Of a stretch of DNA of 35,946 bases, positions 24,521-31,914 are shown one piece after another. The translations under genes were made by a program, and so were the position numbers. Position 1 is the stretch's first letter. Every line of letters begins with the position of its first letter. Source of the DNA: an uncultured Dorea sp. (GTDB lineage Bacteria; Bacillota; Clostridia; Lachnospirales; Lachnospiraceae); contig CAJUTH010000037.1 in assembly GCA_910589275.1 (NCBI GenBank), forward strand, positions 1-35,946, in the 5' to 3' direction. A model generated the notes under the pieces. It did no database searches. It saw nothing but the letters and a program-made list of their open reading frames with translations, and was not told where the DNA came from.

Positions 24521-24657
24521 CGTTACTATTCACGGCCTAAAAGGCCGCTCATAGCAACGATTCGGGGCGATATTCAAAGTTTTGCTACGCAAAAATCGCC
24601 CCTCACACCGTAAGTCTGTTCTCACGGAATGCGCAGTTCAGCGCATTCCTGACCCAT
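24521..24657 (-). repeat. Dispersed repeat copy B with added hairpins, purN-purD gap
   Basis: 24595-24657 is the inverse of the repeat at 8418-8504, sharing ATCGCCCCTCAC, GTCTGTTCTCACGGAATGCGC and the GCGCATTCCTGACCCAT end. In front of it are two more hairpins: CGTTaCTAT...ATAGcAACG enclosing GGCC-taaaa-GGCC (24521-24559), and GGGGCGAT (24564-24571) with ATCGCCCC (24595-24602). The stacked structures could reduce read-through from purN into purD. Confidence 0.75.
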
Positions 24658-24661
24658 AGCC

Positions 24662-25297
24662 TTATCTGTCCTCTTCTGCCACTACCGCTCTGCCGTCTAT
24701 CACCTTTACCCTGCCATGGGCGATCAGGTCAACCGCCTCCGGCAGGATCTTCCATTCCGCCTGCTCCATCACGCGCCTCTGCAATATTTCCGGAGTGTCT
24801 CCCGGCTGGACTTCCACAGCCCTCTGCAGGATGATCGGCCCCGTATCGGTTCCTTCATCCACAAAATGAACGGTGGCGCCCACTACCTTCACGCCTCTCG
24901 CTAACGCCGCCTCATGCACCTTTAGCCCGTAGTAACCCGTCCCGCAGAAGGAAGGGATCAAAGACGGATGGATATTGATGATCCGATTGCGGTATCTAGA
25001 AATCATAGCCGGAGGAATCACCACCAGAAAACCGGCAAGCACAATCAAATCCGGCCGATACCCATCCACCGCCTCCAAAAACTTCTCGTTAAATTCCTCT
25101 CTTGTGCCAAAGCTCTTCGGAGAAATGCATTTCCCCGGAATACCCGCCGCTTTCGCCCGTTCCAGCGCATAGGCATTGGGGTTATTGCTGATCACTCCCG
25201 TTACTTCGGCGTCCCGGATCCTGCCTTCTGCAATGGAATCCAAGATCGCCTGCAGATTAGTTCCTCCGCCGGATACCAGTACCAATACTCTTAGCAT
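24662..25297 (-). CDS. purN: PurN, GAR formyltransferase
   Basis: PurN transfers a formyl group from 10-formyl-tetrahydrofolate to glycinamide ribonucleotide. The catalytic asparagine and histidine are in INIHPSLIPSF and the aspartate in HFVDEGTDTGP; the phosphate-binding SGGGTNLQAI is at 9-18. It is 211 residues long. It overlaps the stop of purM by 7 bases, so translation is coupled. Confidence 0.95.
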   Translation of the reverse strand: MLRVLVLVSGGGTNLQAILDSIAEGRIRDAEVTGVISNNPNAYALERAKAAGIPGKCISPKSFGTREEFNEKFLEAVDGYRPDLIVLAGFLVVIPPAMISRYRNRIINIHPSLIPSFCGTGYYGLKVHEAALARGVKVVGATVHFVDEGTDTGPIILQRAVEVQPGDTPEILQRRVMEQAEWKILPEAVDLIAHGRVKVIDGRAVVAEEDR

Positions 25298-26316
25298 ACT
25301 ATTACTCCTTTTTCTCCGGCTTCAATGCGCCCAATCACATACGGCTCATCTCCCGCAACCCTTACGGCCTCCATGGCCTTGTCCACATCCGCCTTATCCA
25401 CAGCCACCACCATGCCGATGCCCATATTAAAGGTATTGTACATCATCTGTTCCGCGATATCGCCCTTTTCGGCCAGCAGCTTAAAAATCGGCGGAACCGG
25501 ATAGCTGTCCTTCTCTATTACAGCGCGTACTCCGTCGACGAGCATACGCGGAATATTTTCATAAAAGCCGCCTCCGGTGATATGGCTGCATGCCTTTACC
25601 GTCACGCCGGCCTTCTTGATGCTCTTCAGCGCCTTTACATAGATCCTAGTAGGCGCAAGCAAAGCCTCGCCAAGGGTCTTTCCAAGTTCGTCATAATAGG
25701 TGTCCAGCGATTCTTTCGTCATCTCGAATACCTTGCGCACCAGCGAAAAACCGTTGCTATGTACGCCGGTAGAAGCCATGCCGATCAGCACGTCTCCGCC
25801 TTTCAGATGCTCTCCGGTAATCAGTTCCTTTTTCTCACACACACCCACGGCAAACCCGGCAAGGTCATAGTCCTCCTCCGGCATCAGCCCCGGATGCTCC
25901 GCGGTCTCCCCGCCGATCAGCGCCGCTTCTGCCTGCACGCAGCCCTCTGCCACGCCGCTTACAATGCTTGCGATCTTCTCCGGATAATTCTTGCCGCAGG
26001 CAATATAATCCAAGAAAAACAAGGGCTCTCCTCCGGCGCAGGCAATGTCGTTTACACACATCGCCACCGCATCGATGCCGATGGTATCATGCTTATCCAT
26101 AATAAAGGCCAGCTTTACCTTGGTCCCACACCCGTCCGTTCCGGAGAGCAGTACCGGCTCCTCCATCTCCTTGATCTTAGCCAGCGAAAAAGCGCCTGAA
26201 AATCCGCCGAGACCTCCCAGCACCTCCGCCCGCATCGTCCGCTTCACATGCTCCTTCATAAGCTCTACCGACTTGTAACCAGCTTCGATATCCACACCTG
26301 CATTCTTATAATCCAT
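25291..26316 (-). CDS. purM: PurM, AIR synthase
   Basis: PurM closes the imidazole ring to give aminoimidazole ribonucleotide. The sequence shows GLGGFSGAF, GTDGCGTKVKLAF and AMCVNDIACAGGEPLFFLDY, all PurM signatures, and the glycine-rich ITGGGFYENIPR of the second domain. It is 341 residues, a normal length. It is preceded by purE and overlaps purN. Confidence 0.96.
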   Translation of the reverse strand: MDYKNAGVDIEAGYKSVELMKEHVKRTMRAEVLGGLGGFSGAFSLAKIKEMEEPVLLSGTDGCGTKVKLAFIMDKHDTIGIDAVAMCVNDIACAGGEPLFFLDYIACGKNYPEKIASIVSGVAEGCVQAEAALIGGETAEHPGLMPEEDYDLAGFAVGVCEKKELITGEHLKGGDVLIGMASTGVHSNGFSLVRKVFEMTKESLDTYYDELGKTLGEALLAPTRIYVKALKSIKKAGVTVKACSHITGGGFYENIPRMLVDGVRAVIEKDSYPVPPIFKLLAEKGDIAEQMMYNTFNMGIGMVVAVDKADVDKAMEAVRVAGDEPYVIGRIEAGEKGVIVC

Positions 26317-26391
26317 ATCCGTCTCCTTCTCGATGATCTGAATCCATCCGCCTAAGTATTACTGTTCACTCCGCTTACAATACTGCCCTGC

Positions 26392-26904
26392 CTATTTCCG
26401 CTCCATATAAGCCTTATGTCCCAGCTCTTTCAGCTTCGCATCCTTCCCCTGAACCGTCTCCTTCATCTCTTTCGTATAGGCTTTCAGCCTCTCCAAAATC
26501 TCTGGTTCAGACACAGCGAGAATCCTTGCCGCAAGGATCGCCGCGTTCATTCCGCCGTCAATGGCAACCGTCGCAACCGGGATTCCCGGCGGCATCTGAA
26601 CGATAGAATAGAGCGCGTCCTGTCCGTCCAGATTCTTTCCGGACATCGGCACGCCGATTACCGGCATAGGGAAAATAGCCGCGCACATTCCCGGAAGATG
26701 CGCCGCCATCCCCGCTCCAGCAATAATCACCTTAAATCCCTTCTCCTCAGCAGAGCCGGCATACTCAAAAAACACATCCGGCTCGCGGTGGGCCGAAATA
26801 ATCGTCATCTCATACTCAATTCCAAGCTTATCCAGCATGTCGGCGGCCTTGCCCATAACCGCAAGATCCGAGTCGCTGCCCATTACAATTCCTACCTTTG
26901 GCAT
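26392..26904 (-). CDS. purE: PurE, N5-CAIR mutase
   Basis: PurE moves the carboxyl group in carboxyaminoimidazole ribonucleotide. GSDSDLAVM and SAHREPDVFFEYA are the substrate-binding loops. The start at 26904 (MPKVGIVMGSD) is preferred because AAAGG lies 9 bases upstream; an ATG at 26913 directly abuts that site. It would be 170 residues, slightly longer than average. No purK is present in the window. First gene of the pur cluster. Confidence 0.93.
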   Translation of the reverse strand: MPKVGIVMGSDSDLAVMGKAADMLDKLGIEYEMTIISAHREPDVFFEYAGSAEEKGFKVIIAGAGMAAHLPGMCAAIFPMPVIGVPMSGKNLDGQDALYSIVQMPPGIPVATVAIDGGMNAAILAARILAVSEPEILERLKAYTKEMKETVQGKDAKLKELGHKAYMERK

Positions 26905-26952
26905 ATCCTTCATCCTTTCTGTTCACGTTCTTTCTCACTACTGTACATAAAT

Positions 26953-26982
26953 ATCATAGCATAGGAAACCGTTCCTATTCAA
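26953..26982 (-). promoter_or_regulatory. purE promoter with operator-like palindrome
   Basis: On the minus strand TTGAAT (26977-26982) and TATGAT (26953-26958) are 18 bases apart. Between them is a perfect palindrome ATAGGAA-accg-TTCCTAT (26961-26978). A protein bound there would block polymerase. It does not resemble the Bacillus PurR box as I know it, and no purine riboswitch was seen. Confidence 0.6.
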
Positions 26983-27023
26983 TGCATTTGCCCAAGTTAC
27001 CTATTAGATAAATTAATGACCAG

Positions 27024-29120
27024 TTATTTTATTTCAGGGTACCCTTCTAGAGGCTCATTTAAAATCTCCGTCCCCGGCAGTACGAATCGTCCGTCCTCGA
27101 TTAACGAAACTTGCGTTCCATCCGATCGGATCACCCGGATACTTCCCAGTTCGTCATAGGGAATGGTAATATCCGTATGGCAGTTCAGATACGCCTTCGA
27201 CACGTCCTCTTTTCGCTGGATGGAAACGGAATTGTCCTTAGCAATAATTTCCTTTCCATTGGGATTAAACACCCGGATATCCTCGCTCCAGCTATAGCAG
27301 GTATCCCCTACCGCAAAATGCGGCCCGGTCTTCTCCGCAATCAGGATTGGGAGCTTATCCTCAATCCCGAACCTGCGCGCCGCCACATAGGCAGTGGTAT
27401 TTGTCCCTATGGCAAATTCGCCAAGAGGCAGCGTCTTATGGTTATGCAGGATATTATCCGCAATATATTTCCTGCAATCCTCCTTCTTCTGGAAATTGCC
27501 GCAGCTATAGTCCGCGATCATTCCGTCCTGAAAGTCGATTTCCAAATCCAGATACTGCAGCTCTCCAAGATATACCTTCGTCACATGAAGCTTTCCATTG
27601 GTTCCCTCAAGAACCGGCGAGGTAAATACTTCTCCCACTGGAATATTCACATCCGCCACACAGTTTTCAAAAATGGTCTCCTTCTCAGGATCCGCCAGCG
27701 TCTGAAGCCGCACCGTAAGATCTGTCCGGTTCTCCCCCTTTCCGGCGATGTGCACGGCAGCGCCCTGATCCAACGCGTCAATCAGCTTCTGCTGAACTTC
27801 TTCGTAAACCTTCGCATCCAGTGTATTAATCCGGATTACCTCGTCAAAAATCTCCTTGTACTGCGGTCCGATCTCCGGAATCGGATAGGACACAATCGTA
27901 AAACTCCTCTCTTCTCCTTTGATATATTCATTTACCATCTGCCCAGTTTTACCGGTAAAAGTCAGAAGGATCTGCTCCTGCTTTTCGGTCAGATGAACCG
28001 CCTCTTCCTTCACCTCCGGAATAAACGGCTTCTCCCCAAACACTTCTATCACAGCCGGCCCGGCAAATCCTGCCGCCAGCTCTTTATTCGTCTCATAGGC
28101 ATGACGCATCACATCCAGTTTCCGCTCCGCAAACCGCTTATTCAAGAATAATCCCTGATCGTCCCTGTGGTCATAGTCATACTGAGGATTCGGACTGCCG
28201 CCGTAATATCCGATCTTCGCCTGCCGGTGCTTCGTAAGGACGCTCGCCCCTGCCCGGTAAATCACAGGTTTTAATCCCATTTTCTCAAAATTCCCGACGG
28301 CTCTTCGCACCACCGTCTCAAATCCCAGCACATACCGGATATTTACCACGGATTTCTTCGACAGATCCTTCCCAGTATTTACAAAACCGATCCGGTACCC
28401 TTCCGTGTAGACGTCCGCCATCTTCTGAACCACCCCATCGTCAAGCTCCAGAAGATGCTCCGCCGTGCGAAGCTCATTGCCGCTGATATATTCGCCAAAT
28501 CGATACAGATACCTAAGATCGGACAAATCCGCCGTCCTGATGATCTCCGCCGCAAAATCCATCGCCGGGTCAATCTGTTCTGACACTCTATCCGCCGCGA
28601 ACACATCGCAGTAGTCACTGGCATACCAGTAAATGATATCCTTTAATTCCCGGATAAATCCAGTCGTATCTTCCTTTTCCGCCTCATCCGCGGCAGCCGT
28701 CCCGCTGCCGCAGGCTTCAAAACAGTTATAAACCTCAATAAACAACTCCATCAGAATCGTAAGGTACTCTTTCTTTCCCTCAAATACATAAGGAATCCCG
28801 CCCCTAAGCTCTGCATAAAGGAAACAGAGTATCTGTCCGGACTCCTTCCCCAACATTTTCACCGCATAAGCCGGATTCCCATAGCTTGTCTCATAATTTC
28901 CCGGCAGTATATCCTCGTACAGCCTCCGGTTCCACTCCTTCAGTTCCTCCATAGAACGCTTCTCATAGTCCCCTTTTTCTATCTCACACTCCAGAGTAAG
29001 AAGCATCAGAAGAAATTGTGAAACTTTCTGAAAATATATGCGGAAGGGAAGCCTCACCGACTCTTCCTTTGGTATCTGTTCAATTCGCTCTGCCGCCAGT
29101 TTGTACCGTTCTGTTATCAC
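27024..29120 (-). CDS. M29-family aminopeptidase
   Basis: A 698-residue cytosolic metallo-aminopeptidase. Only the C-terminal half is family-typical. Likely metal ligands are in GEFAIGTNTTAYVAARRFG (glutamate), EKTGPHFAVGD (histidine) and YLNCHTDITIP (histidine and aspartate). The first 330 residues form a large extra helical domain, making it nearly twice the usual 370-410. Such long forms are seen in Clostridia. Last gene of the pyrE cluster, one base behind the 132-aa membrane protein gene. Confidence 0.85.
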   Translation of the reverse strand: MITERYKLAAERIEQIPKEESVRLPFRIYFQKVSQFLLMLLTLECEIEKGDYEKRSMEELKEWNRRLYEDILPGNYETSYGNPAYAVKMLGKESGQILCFLYAELRGGIPYVFEGKKEYLTILMELFIEVYNCFEACGSGTAAADEAEKEDTTGFIRELKDIIYWYASDYCDVFAADRVSEQIDPAMDFAAEIIRTADLSDLRYLYRFGEYISGNELRTAEHLLELDDGVVQKMADVYTEGYRIGFVNTGKDLSKKSVVNIRYVLGFETVVRRAVGNFEKMGLKPVIYRAGASVLTKHRQAKIGYYGGSPNPQYDYDHRDDQGLFLNKRFAERKLDVMRHAYETNKELAAGFAGPAVIEVFGEKPFIPEVKEEAVHLTEKQEQILLTFTGKTGQMVNEYIKGEERSFTIVSYPIPEIGPQYKEIFDEVIRINTLDAKVYEEVQQKLIDALDQGAAVHIAGKGENRTDLTVRLQTLADPEKETIFENCVADVNIPVGEVFTSPVLEGTNGKLHVTKVYLGELQYLDLEIDFQDGMIADYSCGNFQKKEDCRKYIADNILHNHKTLPLGEFAIGTNTTAYVAARRFGIEDKLPILIAEKTGPHFAVGDTCYSWSEDIRVFNPNGKEIIAKDNSVSIQRKEDVSKAYLNCHTDITIPYDELGSIRVIRSDGTQVSLIEDGRFVLPGTEILNEPLEGYPEIK

Positions 29121-29519
29121 TTAGAAAAACCCCCTTATAAATGTCGCTGTAAATATAAGCAGAAGGGCTGCGTTACCCGCAATCCCGGCTTTGCAGGATG
29201 CATAATTCTTCTCTCGCTCCTTGAAGCCCTTGATGCCGCGTTCCACCCCCACAGCCGACATTATAAGCACTCCAAGGCCGGTAAGCCCGATAAAAATATT
29301 AACGTCACCCCTGCTTATGTACGAAACTGAAAATATCAGAATCATCAAAAATGCTGACGTAAATGCCAGCGCACTCGAAACCAGCCCTCTCTTAGAATGT
29401 TTAAGCTTCACCTGTCCATGTTTATAGTAACGGCGTTTTTTTCTTTCCTTCTCACGCTTACGCCTTTCCTTTTCTTTCGCTCTATCTTCTGCCATTTCTT
29501 TTAGTTCTCTTAATCCCAT
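29121..29519 (-). CDS. Small membrane protein (DUF6142-like)
   Basis: A 132-residue protein with a highly charged basic N-terminus (KEKERRKREKERKKRRYYK at 15-33) followed by three hydrophobic helices at about 48-68, 74-90 and 112-130. The pattern resembles the DUF6142 group; function unknown. It overlaps the end of the VanZ gene by 38 bases and abuts the aminopeptidase gene, so all are translationally linked. Confidence 0.75.
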   Translation of the reverse strand: MGLRELKEMAEDRAKEKERRKREKERKKRRYYKHGQVKLKHSKRGLVSSALAFTSAFLMILIFSVSYISRGDVNIFIGLTGLGVLIMSAVGVERGIKGFKEREKNYASCKAGIAGNAALLLIFTATFIRGFF

Positions 29520-29961
29520 GTCTTCTCCTTAATGCTGCGCATATGATAAACGCAATATACCCAAACGCTCCTCCTAACGTATTCAAAAGCATGTCGTCCA
29601 CGTCAAAACTTCCCACCTTCGTAAGAAGCTGGAATGTCTCTACGCAGAAGCTAAGTGCAAAGCTATAGAACACAGCCGCTAAAAAGCTCCTGTATTTACT
29701 TGCCATAGGAAGGAAAAATCCAAAAGGAACAAAAATCAGCACATTGCCAAACAAATTGGTAAACACCGCATACCAGCCAAGCTGCTCCCGATATATCCAA
29801 AACCTCTTGATCTCCTTAAACAACACCAAATTATACCGGTACTCCTGCATCGCCCCTCTTCCATACCACTCAGAAAACAGCAGGAAATAGATAATAAATC
29901 CAATGTAAAAAACAAACAATATTTTGCCTAAAAAGCGCAGTCTCCTTCCTCTCTTTCCCAT
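29482..29961 (-). CDS. VanZ-family membrane protein
   Basis: A 159-residue protein with four or five membrane helices. NLFGNVLIFVPFGFFLP and SFCVETFQLLTKVGSFDVDDMLLNTLGG are the VanZ family signature. VanZ was named from a teicoplanin-resistance locus, but chromosomal relatives are widespread and mostly uncharacterised. It sits between a 50-residue membrane protein and the DUF6142-like gene. Confidence 0.9.
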   Translation of the reverse strand: MGKRGRRLRFLGKILFVFYIGFIIYFLLFSEWYGRGAMQEYRYNLVLFKEIKRFWIYREQLGWYAVFTNLFGNVLIFVPFGFFLPMASKYRSFLAAVFYSFALSFCVETFQLLTKVGSFDVDDMLLNTLGGAFGYIAFIICAALRRRHGIKRTKRNGRR

Positions 29962-29962
29962 A

Positions 29963-30115
29963 CTAGAACATCAAACCCTCTTTATTTTTCAGCAGACGTC
30001 CTCCGCAGACAATCGCAATCACACCTGTAGTGACGCCAACCACAATCATCACAATGCCAATCGCAATACCCGCTGCTCCGGTAATCCCCATTGTCTTAAA
30101 TGCTTTTTCATTCAT
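29963..30115 (-). CDS. 50-residue membrane miniprotein
   Basis: MNEKAFKTMG start, a single 25-residue hydrophobic helix (ITGAAGIAIGIVMIVVGVTT and on), then a basic tail RLLKNKEG. The start at 30115 has GGAGG 8 bases upstream; the frame is open to 30181, overlapping pyrE, without a site. Function unknown. It stops one base before the VanZ start. Confidence 0.75.
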   Translation of the reverse strand: MNEKAFKTMGITGAAGIAIGIVMIVVGVTTGVIAIVCGGRLLKNKEGLMF

Positions 30116-30149
30116 CTTCGTTTCCTCCTGTAATTTCTTGAAGAATAAA

Positions 30150-30824
30150 TTAACATCCATACTGTTCATAATATGCGTCAATTGCCGATTTTAATGTATC
30201 GTCGATCACAACTTTTCCTTGACACTCTCTATTATACAAATACTCTACAACCTCTTTCATCGTCACAATAGCGCCAGTCTCAAATCCATACAATTCTTGA
30301 ATCTCATCGAGAGCGCTGATCTTGCCGCCTTTGCCGACTTCCATACGATTTAAAGAGACCATTAACCCTCTAATCTCCACATCGGCCTGAGCCTTAATGA
30401 TCGGAAACGTCTCCTCAATGGATTTACCGGAAGTTGTCACATCCTCAATAATTACTACCCGGTCCCCATCCTTCAGCCTGCTTCCAAGCAAAATCCCAGT
30501 ATCCCCGTGATCCTTCACTTCTTTCCTATTTGAACAGTAGCGGATATCCTTACCATACAAATCACTGATCGCCATCGCAGCGGCCACAGAAAGCGGAATC
30601 CCTTTGTATGACGGCCCAAACAGCACGTCAAAATCCAAGCCATAAGTATCATGGATCGCTTTCGCGTAATATTCGCCCAGCCTTCTAAGCTGAGTTCCCG
30701 TCACATAAGCTCCCGCATTCATAAAAAAGGGAGATTTTCTCCCGCTCTTCAACGTAAATTCTCCAAACTTCAGCACGTTGCTTTCTACCATAAAATCTAT
30801 AAATTCCTGTTTATATGCTTCCAT
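30150..30824 (-). CDS. pyrE: PyrE, orotate phosphoribosyltransferase
   Basis: PyrE makes orotidine monophosphate from orotate and PRPP. The PRPP-binding VVIIEDVTTSGKSIEE is at about 122-137, and FGPSYKGIPLSVAAA holds the catalytic lysine loop. At 224 residues it is of usual length for the Clostridial form. No other pyr gene is adjacent. The ATG at 30822-30824 has no ribosome site directly in front (see the leader entry). Confidence 0.95.
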   Translation of the reverse strand: MEAYKQEFIDFMVESNVLKFGEFTLKSGRKSPFFMNAGAYVTGTQLRRLGEYYAKAIHDTYGLDFDVLFGPSYKGIPLSVAAAMAISDLYGKDIRYCSNRKEVKDHGDTGILLGSRLKDGDRVVIIEDVTTSGKSIEETFPIIKAQADVEIRGLMVSLNRMEVGKGGKISALDEIQELYGFETGAIVTMKEVVEYLYNRECQGKVVIDDTLKSAIDAYYEQYGC

Positions 30825-30858
30825 AACTGTTCAGTGATCCATGATCACTTTCTCCTTT
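30825..30858 (-). promoter_or_regulatory. pyrE leader: displaced ribosome site, hairpin and three-codon ORF
   Basis: The only Shine-Dalgarno, AAAGGAGA at 30851-30858, is 26 bases from the pyrE ATG. Between them is AGTGATC-cat-GATCACT (30833-30849 as plus-strand reading), a 7-bp stem with 3-base loop. If it forms, the effective spacing falls to 9 bases. The same stretch also reads ATG GAT CAC TGA, 8 bases from the ribosome site and in frame with pyrE, ending 6 bases before its ATG. Either bridging or termination-reinitiation would make pyrE translation conditional. Confidence 0.65.
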
Positions 30859-30896
30859 CCAGACAAACTCAGAAAATAACAATTAAATTCTTTTCA

Positions 30897-30925
30897 ATTC
30901 TACCATAGCTGCCATACAATTTCAA
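30897..30925 (-). promoter_or_regulatory. pyrE operon promoter
   Basis: TTGAAA (30920-30925) and TAGAAT (30897-30902), 17 bases apart on the minus strand. The transcript would start near 30890, giving a leader of about 65 bases. Confidence 0.65.
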
Positions 30926-31107
30926 TTCTATTATGCTGTACTCCCCATCAGTTCATCTTCGACAATAACGGCAGGTGGTTCTATTTGTTTTGACGTGCTT
31001 TTAGCAAACAACATTTATAGATACAACTAATTCTTCCGCCTAAATCTACCATTTATTTTATTAATCGGTAATATTTACACATCCTCGGTTTTGGATACTT
31101 ATTGTAT
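30926..31107. other. AT-rich spacer between pyrE and the C-protein gene
   Basis: With the flanking regulatory sites this makes up a gene-free stretch of about 335 bases. No coding sequence or RNA seen. The change to AT-rich DNA near 30950 probably marks the edge of the acquired region. Confidence 0.4.
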
Positions 31108-31122
31108 GTAGACTTATAGTAT
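31108..31122 (+). promoter_or_regulatory. C-box-like operator
   Basis: GTAGACTTATAGTAT contains GACTTATAGT (31111-31120), the half-site known from operators of restriction-modification controller proteins such as C.AhdI. It lies about 40 bases before the controller gene's ATG. A clear second half-site was not found. Confidence 0.55.
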
Positions 31123-31160
31123 TCATTTCTATTATGATATAAAATTAGGAGGATTGCACT

Positions 31161-31376
31161 ATGGATGTTATTAAAGTGTTTGGAACAAATTTAAAGAAAT
31201 ACCGCACAGCTATTGGAATTTCTCAAGAGGCTTTTGCTGATAAATGCGGAATGCACCGTACGTATATTAGCGCAATCGAATGTTACCGCCGTAGTATTTC
31301 TCTTGAAAATATTCAACGTATTGCTGATGCACTTGAAATTGAAACTTATAAATTATTTATTGAAAGTGAGGAATAA
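31161..31376 (+). CDS. Restriction-modification controller (C) protein
   Basis: A 71-residue helix-turn-helix protein: FGTNLKKYRTAIGISQEAFA, CGMHRTYISAIE and LENIQRIADALEIETYKLF. This HRTYISxIE pattern and size are typical of C proteins that time nuclease expression. It is 3 bases ahead of a nuclease gene fragment and preceded by a C-box. AGGAGG lies 8 bases before the ATG. The gene itself is intact. Confidence 0.8.
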   Translation: MDVIKVFGTNLKKYRTAIGISQEAFADKCGMHRTYISAIECYRRSISLENIQRIADALEIETYKLFIESEE

Positions 31377-31379
31377 AAA

Positions 31380-31733
31380 ATGATAGTCACACTTGATGAT
31401 TTTATTCGAGAATATGAAAAAATCAAAGCATATGGATGGATAAAAACGCATCGTTCAGGTCCGACAGGTATTGGAAAAACCCTTGAAGATTTGTTGGGTA
31501 TTCCTGAAAACAATCTTGATGAACCTGATTTTGGAGAATACGAATTGAAATCTTGCCGATTAAACTCTCAAAGCATGTTAACAATGTTTACACGAGCACC
31601 ACAACCAGCTAGAGCAAATACACATTTGCGTAAAAAATATGGTTATTCAAGTAACGCATACAATAATAACGAAAAAGTACTTCACTCAACTTTAACAGCG
31701 GCTAGATTCGTTCCAATTTGTCGAATTGTTTGA
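31380..31733 (+). pseudogene. MvaI/BcnI-like restriction endonuclease, C-terminally truncated
   Basis: 117 residues: HRSGPTGIGKTLEDLLGI, then PDFGEYELKS (the PD...ExK catalytic core), MLTMFTRAP and a KVLHSTLTAARFVPI strand. MvaI/BcnI nucleases are about 230-250 residues; everything after the first half is missing and the frame ends RIV-stop. No methyltransferase is found on either side. The truncated enzyme keeps its catalytic residues but lacks much of the DNA-binding part, so it is likely inactive. Confidence 0.75.
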
Positions 31734-31914
31734 TTTTTACAGAGAGAGAAGCGCTAAAAAATTGGCTCTTTGTCAAGTTAGTTGAATTGTCCATTTTAGT
31801 ATCACCGCCGATAACACCTGCTCTGTAACTGCGGATAATAGCTATGTGCTATGGCTTAAATTATAAGCGATTTTATTTAGAAACGCAACATCATTTTATC
31901 AACAAAATATTTAT
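31734..31914. other. Junction sequence after the truncated nuclease
   Basis: Contains GGCTCTTTGTCAAGTTAG at 31763-31780, which looks like an insertion-sequence terminus, but no transposase or second end is visible. No gene here. It is the likely site of the deletion that removed the nuclease end and methyltransferase. Confidence 0.35.

Noticed and set aside
26905..27023. Purine riboswitch upstream of purE
   Set aside because: The leader is too short and no three-stem aptamer pattern could be drawn; only the promoter palindrome is evident.
31763..31780. Insertion-sequence end GGCTCTTTGTCAA...
   Set aside because: Only one end-like motif, with no partner end, target duplication or transposase; noted in the spacer entry but not called as an element.
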